Below are positions 26,849-32,473 of a stretch of 64,000 nucleotides of DNA, in pieces. The position numbers were made by a program, and so were the translations under genes. The DNA comes from Lachnospira sp. UBA3212. GTDB taxonomy: Bacteria > Bacillota > Clostridia > Lachnospirales > Lachnospiraceae. The notes under the pieces are model-generated. The model made no database searches. It was not told the origin of the DNA and saw only the letters and a program-made list of their open reading frames with translations. The stretch's first letter is position 1. The number at the start of each line of letters is the position of its first letter. The stretch covers positions 21,170 through 85,169 of the forward strand of contig DEWK01000018.1 of assembly GCA_002363615.1 (NCBI GenBank), read 5' to 3'.

Positions 26849-27650
26849 CACTATTCTTCTCCATCTGATAAAAAGTTAAATACGTTACTAAAATCCCTAA
26901 AACACAAAAGATAATTACATTAACAATATTGACACCATTTGACTGATCTGCGTCCATCATATAATATGGATTCCAAGTTGCCAAATCCGAAAAACCTGTG
27001 ACTGCGTGCATCCCAAAAAAAGAAATAAAGGGAACAAACGTCAGGATATAAACATTATGTACAAACCTGGTTAATACTAATCCCAATTCAGAAAAGACCC
27101 CTACGATAATCACTGATGCCACAACAAATACCAAATAATAAAGCATTGGGTGAGCATACTGTAAATCCAGTAGGGTTGCATTACCAAACACACCACTTAT
27201 GTTAGCCGCCATTTCTAAACGAAGCATAGGCAACACACTTATTGTTAAAAGAAAATCCAGCAAATATGAATATAAGCAGACAATGGATGTCGATAAGAAA
27301 ACGCTGATATATTTTGCCTTTAAGTATGATTTTTTATCTGTACGACTTACTATATTTTTTATATATCCTGTTTTTTTATCTTGGTAATAAGAGGTTGCAT
27401 AAGGATATGAGGCTATCAGAACAATTGTATATAAAAACAGTTGTTTGTAGATAGACCAGCTACTTGTGGTAATTAAACAATTATAAGCTGAATAAGGATA
27501 ATCCATATTTCCACTTAAAGTCCCATTAATCATTCCAAGTGTTGAAGTAACAAACTCCAATACCATAATAATGGTTTCAATTATAAGAGCAATCAAAAAC
27601 TTTTTATTAATAAATGCTCGACGAATTTCTAATTTTAATATTTTACTCAC
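26838..27650 (-). CDS. ABC-2 type permease-like membrane protein
   Basis: About 270 residues with six membrane helices. Starting with the cytoplasmic LKLEIRRAFINKKF and including YYQDKKTGYIKNIVSRTDKKSYLKAKY between helices 2 and 3, it fits the ABC-2 permease layout well. An ATG at 27659 lies almost on the AAAGG; GTG at 27650 is spaced eight bases from AAAGGA and is my preferred start. Either way it overlaps the lipoprotein gene upstream (8 or 17 bp), which indicates translational coupling. It is probably the main permease of the cassette. Confidence 0.7.
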   Translation of the reverse strand: MSKILKLEIRRAFINKKFLIALIIETIIMVLEFVTSTLGMINGTLSGNMDYPYSAYNCLITTSSWSIYKQLFLYTIVLIASYPYATSYYQDKKTGYIKNIVSRTDKKSYLKAKYISVFLSTSIVCLYSYLLDFLLTISVLPMLRLEMAANISGVFGNATLLDLQYAHPMLYYLVFVVASVIIVGVFSELGLVLTRFVHNVYILTFVPFISFFGMHAVTGFSDLATWNPYYMMDADQSNGVNIVNVIIFCVLGILVTYLTFYQMEKNSDEL

Positions 27651-28404
27651 CTTGTCCATCCTTTACCAATAAAAATTTTATATCTTCATCTGTTTGCTCT
27701 ACAGACTTCAAATCTAATTCCTCAAATCCCTTTACCCAAGTAAATAACTCACAATAAATTGGTTGATTCTTATAAATTAAATCAAAATTTGTTAGCACGT
27801 GAATTGTCTTTGTTTCACCAGCCTTTAAATAAAGCCTATAATATTTATCACTTTCATGATCATATGTGTTTTGATCAAAGAGACATTCACCATTATTCGC
27901 ACGTACAATCTTTTTATCTGCAAATTTATTTTCTAAATCTCCATCAACCCTTGCATATAATTGAGATAAACTACCACCTACGTAAATTGTTTTGACCTGA
28001 TCGGTATTGTTTGTAATCTCATACTCAACAACTATAAACCCTAATTTTTCTATTTCAAAATCTAGGTTAATCATCTCAAAATCCTCTTCAGAATCTCCAA
28101 AATCATCTAAATTATCGATTTCATCTAATGATTCCGAAATTTGATATCCTTTCACCGCTACTGTATAATCATGGATTTTAACTGATTCCTGGTTATAAAA
28201 AAACTGATCCGGTAAATAGTATTTTAATTCTTCTTGACCAGCTTCCTGATTTATATTTTCACTTTCTTCTTCCTTCTCTTCTACTGTGTTGTATTCTCCC
28301 GTTATCGCTCTTTTTTCTTCAACTGACGAAAAACTGGTTTTAGGTCCACAAGCGGAAAAAGCTATCATCCCTAGACAAAGAAATACTATACATAATTTTC
28401 TCAT
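27643..28404 (-). CDS. Lipoprotein heading the ABC cassette
   Basis: This protein (253 residues) has a lipoprotein signal with lipobox FSAC (Cys19), an acidic linker rich in Glu and a C-terminal domain with beta-type patterns (FIVVEYEITNNTDQVKTIYVGG, TIHVLTNFDL). The layout resembles DUF4352/DUF5105-like lipoproteins, but that is only a resemblance. GGAAGGAG sits six bases before the ATG, directly after the second leader terminator. As first gene of the cassette it may be a receptor or a self-protection factor. The GC content is somewhat lower than in neighbouring core genes, consistent with an accessory region. Confidence 0.72.
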   Translation of the reverse strand: MRKLCIVFLCLGMIAFSACGPKTSFSSVEEKRAITGEYNTVEEKEEESENINQEAGQEELKYYLPDQFFYNQESVKIHDYTVAVKGYQISESLDEIDNLDDFGDSEEDFEMINLDFEIEKLGFIVVEYEITNNTDQVKTIYVGGSLSQLYARVDGDLENKFADKKIVRANNGECLFDQNTYDHESDKYYRLYLKAGETKTIHVLTNFDLIYKNQPIYCELFTWVKGFEELDLKSVEQTDEDIKFLLVKDGQGE

Positions 28405-28420
28405 GAAATACTCCTTCCAA

Positions 28421-28473
28421 ATAAAAAAGTGTGTCTTTCGAGAAGATGCTTCATCCCTCGTATTAACACACTT
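28421..28473 (-). terminator. Terminator-like hairpin directly ahead of the lipoprotein ribosome-binding site
   Basis: On the minus strand AAGTGTGT pairs with ACACACTT (28427-28434 with 28466-28473), with inner helices CGAG/CTCG and GATG/CATC, then TTTTTTATTT and immediately GGAAGGAG. Read-through is needed to express the cassette, so it is a candidate attenuator. Confidence 0.7.
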
Positions 28474-28513
28474 ATTTTTTTTTAAAATATGCGTTTTTTT
28501 CTACATCAATCAT
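28472..28513 (-). CDS. Possible leader mini-ORF 2 (13 residues)
   Basis: ATG at 28513 opens a 13-codon frame (MIDVEKNAYFKKK) whose TAA lies at the base of the hairpin in front of the lipoprotein gene. No ribosome-binding site is visible, so translation is doubtful. It is listed because of its position relative to the terminator. Confidence 0.2.
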   Translation of the reverse strand: MIDVEKNAYFKKK

Positions 28514-28553
28514 TTTTGATGCACTATATAGTTTTTATCTCAAACTTGTTTTT

Positions 28554-28589
28554 ATAAATAAAAAAGTGCCGTTCATAAAATAACAGCAC
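28554..28589 (-). terminator. First leader terminator of the ABC cassette
   Basis: On the minus strand GTGCTGTT pairs with AACGGCAC (8 bp, one wobble) around an 8-nt loop, followed by TTTTTTATTTATAAAA. The left arm overlaps a segment (28579-28586) that is also perfectly complementary to 28626-28633, giving a possible competing helix. Confidence 0.7.
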
Positions 28590-28602
28590 ACGAAAAAATC
28601 AT
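28573..28602 (-). CDS. Possible leader mini-ORF 1 (9 residues)
   Basis: ATG at 28602 opens a 9-codon frame (MIFSCAVIL) whose stop codon falls in the loop of the first leader terminator. An AGGGA lies 13-14 bases upstream, farther than is ideal. Such placement is what a translation-controlled attenuator would show, but expression is unproven. Confidence 0.3.
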   Translation of the reverse strand: MIFSCAVIL

Positions 28603-28660
28603 ATTACAAATTGTTCCCTACCCAACTGTTATTCTCTTTCACATTCTCATCACATTCGAT

Positions 28661-28689
28661 ACTATACCACGAATGCATAATTATGTAAA
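28661..28689 (-). promoter_or_regulatory. Promoter of the ABC cassette leader
   Basis: On the minus strand TTTACA (28684-28689) and TATAGT (28661-28666) are 17 bp apart. Transcription would start near 28654 and give a leader of about 250 nt before the lipoprotein start codon. Confidence 0.75.
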
Positions 28690-28703
28690 GACTTTTAATA
28701 AAT

Positions 28704-28729
28704 AAAAAAAGAAGCCGCCAAGCGACTTC
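28704..28729 (-). terminator. rpsO terminator
   Basis: On the minus strand GAAGTCGC pairs with GCGGCTTC (one wobble) around TTG and is followed by TTTTTTTATT. It closes the rpsO transcript. Confidence 0.9.
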
Positions 28730-28749
28730 CCTTTCTATAATTTTAAAAA

Positions 28750-29013
28750 TTACTTTCTGATTCCAAGCTTCTCGATCAAGGTTCTGTAACCTTCAAGATC
28801 GTTAGCCTTAAGGTAAGCAAGGAGACCCTTTCTCTTACCAACCATCTTTAAAAGACCACGTCTAGAATGATGATCCTTCTTGTGAACCTTTAAATGCTCA
28901 GTTAATTCCTTAATTCTCTCTGTTAAAAGAGCAATCTGAACTTCCGGAGAACCTGTATCTCCTTCTTTTCTTCCGTAGGTCTGAATTAATTCTGCCTTCT
29001 TTTCTGCTGTCAT
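28750..29013 (-). CDS. rpsO: 30S ribosomal protein S15
   Basis: At 87 residues, it has the usual S15 length and signature: TGSPEVQIALLTERI near residue 20 and HSRRGLLKMVGKRKGLLAYL near residue 46. S15 binds 16S rRNA helices 20-22 early in assembly of the 30S platform. It has its own promoter and a structured leader and ends with a strong terminator. AAGGAGGATGTCACA precedes the ATG. It lies last in the conserved order truB-ribF-rpsO. Confidence 0.98.
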   Translation of the reverse strand: MTAEKKAELIQTYGRKEGDTGSPEVQIALLTERIKELTEHLKVHKKDHHSRRGLLKMVGKRKGLLAYLKANDLEGYRTLIEKLGIRK

Positions 29014-29014
29014 T

Positions 29015-29099
29015 GTGACATCCTCCTTAAAATTAATAATCGCCTGTCACTGTGTAGGGGTTGGAGTATCCAACTACAAAGTAACGGTTAACCTATGAA
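29015..29099 (-). promoter_or_regulatory. Candidate S15 autoregulatory leader
   Basis: The roughly 80-nt leader contains one hairpin built on TTGGA/TCCAA and GTAG/CTAC. A second inverted repeat (GTGACA at 29045-29050 with TGTCAC at 29015-29020) encloses the ribosome-binding site. S15 represses its own translation through structured leaders in several bacteria; the assignment here is inference. Confidence 0.5.
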
Positions 29100-29128
29100 A
29101 CTATACCACACTTTCTAGTCCTTGTCTA
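29100..29128 (-). promoter_or_regulatory. rpsO promoter
   Basis: On the minus strand TAGACA (29123-29128) and TATAGT (29100-29105) are separated by 17 bp. Confidence 0.7.
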
Positions 29129-29158
29129 GTCTCATTTTAATCTTTTTGCCCGGTCGGA

Positions 29159-30076
29159 TTACAAACTTCGACTACTTGAATACATTTCCTTTGATTGTTC
29201 TATATCTTCATGGATTTGTTTGATTAATTCCTCCAAGGAGGAGAATTTTTTTTCAGGTCTTAAAAATTTTAAAAACTCCACCTTCACTTCTCTTCCATAA
29301 AGATTTCCCTGATAACCGATCAGATGAGTTTCAATGCTAAGAGCCTCCCCGTCTTCTATACTAGGACGAATTCCTACATTGGTTACTCCCGGATAGGACT
29401 GGTTGTCTACATGAACCCTAGAAGCATAAGCCCCGTGAGCAGGAAGAATCTTGCCCTCTAAAACTTTCTGATTAATTGTAGGAATCCCAATGGTCCGTCC
29501 CAATTCCTTTCCGTGAATTACCTCTGCGGTCACTTCATAGGGTCTTCCCAGAAGCAAGGTAATTTCCTCCATCTTACCCACCGTTAAAAGGCTACGAATT
29601 CGGCTTGAAGAAATATCCTCCTCCTTGTATTGAAGTTTCTCTAAAACCTCTACTTGAAAATGATTATTTCTGGCAAAATCCTGAAGAAAAGAAATATCTC
29701 CCTTACGGTCTTTTCCAAAACGGAAATCCCTGCCTGCACAAAGATATTTTGTATGTAATCGTTTTAATAGAATTTCATTCACAAAATCTTTTGCCTCCAT
29801 GCGAAACATTTCTTTGTTGGCAGGAAGCTTCACCAAAAAATCTACTCCAAGTTTTTCTAAGTTTGCCCTCTTTTCTTCCTGGCTTAAAATACCTGTATGG
29901 TCTTGGGTAAGCGGACGATCAAAGGTAACTACACAGGAAAGCAGGCCCTCCTCTTTTTTGTTTAAGACACGTTTGATAATCTCCTGATGCCCCTCATGAA
30001 TCCCATCGAACTTTCCTATGGCAACTGCCATAGAAGCAGACGCCTGGTAAGAAAAAATATCCCGAATAATTTCCAT
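29159..30076 (-). CDS. ribF: Bifunctional riboflavin kinase / FAD synthetase
   Basis: The 305-residue protein makes FMN and then FAD. The N-terminal FAD synthetase half has the nucleotidyltransferase motifs GKFDGIHEGHQEII (near residue 21) and SSSRIR (near residue 155). The C-terminal flavokinase half has GIPTINQ (near residue 196), VTNVGIRPS and ETHLIGYQGNLYG. Length is normal for the family. It lies 15 bp after truB in the nusA-type operon, a common Firmicute arrangement. AGGGAGGAACTGTC precedes the ATG. Confidence 0.95.
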   Translation of the reverse strand: MEIIRDIFSYQASASMAVAIGKFDGIHEGHQEIIKRVLNKKEEGLLSCVVTFDRPLTQDHTGILSQEEKRANLEKLGVDFLVKLPANKEMFRMEAKDFVNEILLKRLHTKYLCAGRDFRFGKDRKGDISFLQDFARNNHFQVEVLEKLQYKEEDISSSRIRSLLTVGKMEEITLLLGRPYEVTAEVIHGKELGRTIGIPTINQKVLEGKILPAHGAYASRVHVDNQSYPGVTNVGIRPSIEDGEALSIETHLIGYQGNLYGREVKVEFLKFLRPEKKFSSLEELIKQIHEDIEQSKEMYSSSRSL

Positions 30077-30091
30077 GACAGTTCCTCCCTT

Positions 30092-31000
30092 CTATTGAAA
30101 ATTCTTTACCATAGTTAGCAGATTTTTTTGCTTTTGAGACTTTTGATAGATTGCTGCAAAATGACCTTCCTTGGTGTATACCCGATAGAAGTCACTGGTA
30201 AAGCTTTCCGGTTCTTCTAAAAATTCAGAAATGGTTAGGGCATTACCATTCGAAAGAAAACGCATCGCCTCTTCCCTAACCTGAAGTTTTGGGTATGGGA
30301 ACAAAGAATCCGGTTCAAAAATATAAGAAGAAATCCTGCCATTTTCTATGGCGGCTTCAACCTCAGAAAGAGTTAAGGCTTGATCTAAGGTAAAGGAAGC
30401 CACTCGAACTCTAGTAAGCTCCTTCATTGCTCCTCCTACCCGGAGCCTTTCACCAATATCCCTGCAAAGGCTTCGGATATAAGTTCCCTTAGAGCAAGAC
30501 ACCTCAAAAGAAATTTCACAGTCCCGATAGGAAGAAGTAATTGTAATTTCAGAAATCGTAATCGGTCTGGCTTTTCGTTCAATCACCTTTCCTTCTCTAG
30601 CCAGTTCATATAATTTTTTCCCATTGATTTTTAGGGCCGAATACATAGGTGGAACCTGACTGGAAGAACCAAGAAAAGAAAGAATGGCAGAACGAACCTC
30701 CTCCTCGCTTAGCAAAGAAGCTTCCTTGGTGTGATCACTTAGTATTTGTCCACTTAGGTCCTCCGTATCAGTGGTAATCCCTAGTTTTAAGGTACAAACA
30801 TAGGTCTTACTCTTATCTGTTAGAAGATCACAGACCTTGGTAGCTTTTCCCAAACAAACCGGGAGAACACCGGTAGCATCTGGATCAAGAGTTCCTGTAT
30901 GCCCAATCTTTTTTTGATTAAAAATTTTGCGAAGCTTTGCTACCACATCAAACGAAGTAAAGCCTTTTTCTTTATTAATAATTATAATTCCGTTTGTCAT
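30092..31000 (-). CDS. truB: tRNA pseudouridine-55 synthase
   Basis: This enzyme makes pseudouridine 55 in the T-loop of tRNAs. The 302-residue protein has the TruB core: INKEKGFTSFDVV near residue 8, the catalytic motif GHTGTLDPDATGVLPV with Asp near residue 39, YVCTLKLG, and the KGTYIRSL motif near residue 171. The start codon overlaps the stop codon of the DHH phosphoesterase gene by one base (TAATG), a sign of coupled translation. It belongs to the nusA-infB-rbfA operon. Confidence 0.96.
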   Translation of the reverse strand: MTNGIIIINKEKGFTSFDVVAKLRKIFNQKKIGHTGTLDPDATGVLPVCLGKATKVCDLLTDKSKTYVCTLKLGITTDTEDLSGQILSDHTKEASLLSEEEVRSAILSFLGSSSQVPPMYSALKINGKKLYELAREGKVIERKARPITISEITITSSYRDCEISFEVSCSKGTYIRSLCRDIGERLRVGGAMKELTRVRVASFTLDQALTLSEVEAAIENGRISSYIFEPDSLFPYPKLQVREEAMRFLSNGNALTISEFLEEPESFTSDFYRVYTKEGHFAAIYQKSQKQKNLLTMVKNFQ

Positions 31001-31953
31001 TACTTATCCTTTAACTGGGCTGCAACTTTTTTCACAACATTATTAATCACGTCATATTCATTGCCCATAAGGGTACAACCGGCAGCACGTACATGACCGC
31101 CACCACCTAAGGACTGAGCAATCTGGCTCACATTCACCAGACCTTTTGAACGCATGCTTACCTTGTAGGTCAATTCTCCTGATTCATGAATAAAAATTGC
31201 ACATTCTACGCCCTTAGTCATAATCAATTGATCCACAATACCATCCAGGTCATTGCCGGAAACCCCATAGAATTCCTTTTCCTGCTTATTAACAACTGTG
31301 TAAATAATCTTTCCATCCAAAAGGGTAACACTTTCTAAAAGTGCCCGTCCCAGAATTTGATTCTGCAAATAAGTCTTTCCAAAATAAGTATCATTTACAA
31401 TTTTAGAAAAATCAATGCCGTGATCAATTAAAGCACCCGCCACCTGGAGGGTAGCCTTAGAGGTGCAGGAATGACGAAAGGCTCCGGTATCTCCAATGAT
31501 TCCGGTGTACAGAGCCTCCGCTACTTCCTTAGAAATTTTCTCATCTTCTAAGTATGCAAATAATAATTCGCAAGTGGAGCTGATTTCAGGCTCTACAATA
31601 TTATAGTCTGCAAATCCGGTATTGCTAATATGATGATCAAAACAAATTTTCTTTTTTGCACTTAGGAAATACTTGGCATTGTCTCCCAATCGATCTTCAC
31701 TTCCACAGTCCAGGCAGAAGTAAAGATCATATTGTTTTTCCTCCTTGGCATCCTTGATCTCATTGGAATTTTTTAAAAATAAAAATTTAGGATCTGGTGT
31801 TTCTAAACGAACATCCACCTGTAGATCCGGATAGTTATCCAACAAATAATTATACAGTGCCAAGCAGGAACCGATACAGTCTGCATCCGGACGCACATGT
31901 CCACTGATTCCTACCACCTTGGCATCTGCAATCATCTCTTTTAACTGTTCCAT
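31000..31953 (-). CDS. nrnA: DHH family phosphoesterase, NrnA-like oligoribonuclease/pAp phosphatase
   Basis: The 317-residue protein has the DHH motifs with metal ligands: GHVRPDADCIGS near residue 18, FCLDCGS near residue 83, and FDHHIS near residue 105. The C-terminal DHHA1 domain ends in SLGGGGHVRAAG near residue 289. NrnA proteins degrade short RNA oligonucleotides and dephosphorylate pAp. Its place between rbfA and truB is typical for Firmicutes. It starts 18 bp after rbfA, with GGAGGGG before the ATG. Confidence 0.93.
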   Translation of the reverse strand: MEQLKEMIADAKVVGISGHVRPDADCIGSCLALYNYLLDNYPDLQVDVRLETPDPKFLFLKNSNEIKDAKEEKQYDLYFCLDCGSEDRLGDNAKYFLSAKKKICFDHHISNTGFADYNIVEPEISSTCELLFAYLEDEKISKEVAEALYTGIIGDTGAFRHSCTSKATLQVAGALIDHGIDFSKIVNDTYFGKTYLQNQILGRALLESVTLLDGKIIYTVVNKQEKEFYGVSGNDLDGIVDQLIMTKGVECAIFIHESGELTYKVSMRSKGLVNVSQIAQSLGGGGHVRAAGCTLMGNEYDVINNVVKKVAAQLKDK

Positions 31954-31971
31954 TATGCCCCTCCTCTTCTA

Positions 31972-32370
31972 TTACTGCTTGTCCGCTTCTCCGTCCTCTT
32001 CCACATGATTCTTGGCATCCTCTGCGGTTACCTCATCAATCAAATGTGACATACGAACACCATATTCAATGGAATCGTCTAAAGCAAAGGTAAGCTCTGG
32101 TGTATTTCTAAGATTTACAGAAGAAGCAAGGAGCTTACGAATATAACCCTTCGAAGACTTTAAACCATCGATAGTATTCTTCTTAGCTTCCTCATCTCCT
32201 AATACACTGATAAAGACCCGGCAGAATTTTAAGTCTGGCGCAACCACAACATGGGTAACAGAAACCATGGGAGCAATTCTTGGATCCTTTAATTCAAAAT
32301 TAATAATACGACTTAACTCCTTTTGTACCTCAGAATTAATTCTTGTATTCTTTACGCTATTTTTTCTCAT
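31972..32370 (-). CDS. rbfA: Ribosome-binding factor A
   Basis: RbfA binds the immature 30S subunit and helps 16S rRNA maturation at low temperature. The 132-residue protein has the KH-like fold motifs RINSEVQKELSRIINFELKDPRI near residue 10 and TPELTFALDDSIEYG near residue 90. Its C-terminal tail is acidic (EDAKNHVEEDGEADKQ). The ribosome-binding site is weak (AATGAGG). A strong hairpin and a possible extra promoter lie in the 103-bp gap between it and infB. Confidence 0.95.
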   Translation of the reverse strand: MRKNSVKNTRINSEVQKELSRIINFELKDPRIAPMVSVTHVVVAPDLKFCRVFISVLGDEEAKKNTIDGLKSSKGYIRKLLASSVNLRNTPELTFALDDSIEYGVRMSHLIDEVTAEDAKNHVEEDGEADKQ

Positions 32371-32407
32371 AAAACCTCATTTCCATATGATTGGTAAATA
32401 CATTCCG

Positions 32408-32436
32408 ATTATAGCAAGAATATCCGGAAGGTCCAA
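32408..32436 (-). promoter_or_regulatory. Candidate internal promoter for rbfA-nrnA-truB-ribF
   Basis: On the minus strand TTGGAC (32431-32436) and TATAAT (32408-32413) are 17 bp apart inside the infB-rbfA gap. The -35 box lies within a strong hairpin, so the two could interfere. Confidence 0.5.
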
Positions 32437-32452
32437 GGACCTCCCAGATATT
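32419..32452 (-). other. Intercistronic hairpin between infB and rbfA
   Basis: AATATCCGGAAGGTCC and GGACCTCCCAGATATT pair through 16 positions with few mismatches around a 2-nt centre. It lacks a T-run on the minus strand, so it looks like an RNA-stability or processing element rather than a terminator. Confidence 0.55.
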
Positions 32453-32473
32453 TCTAAAAACGTTCTTTTACTC

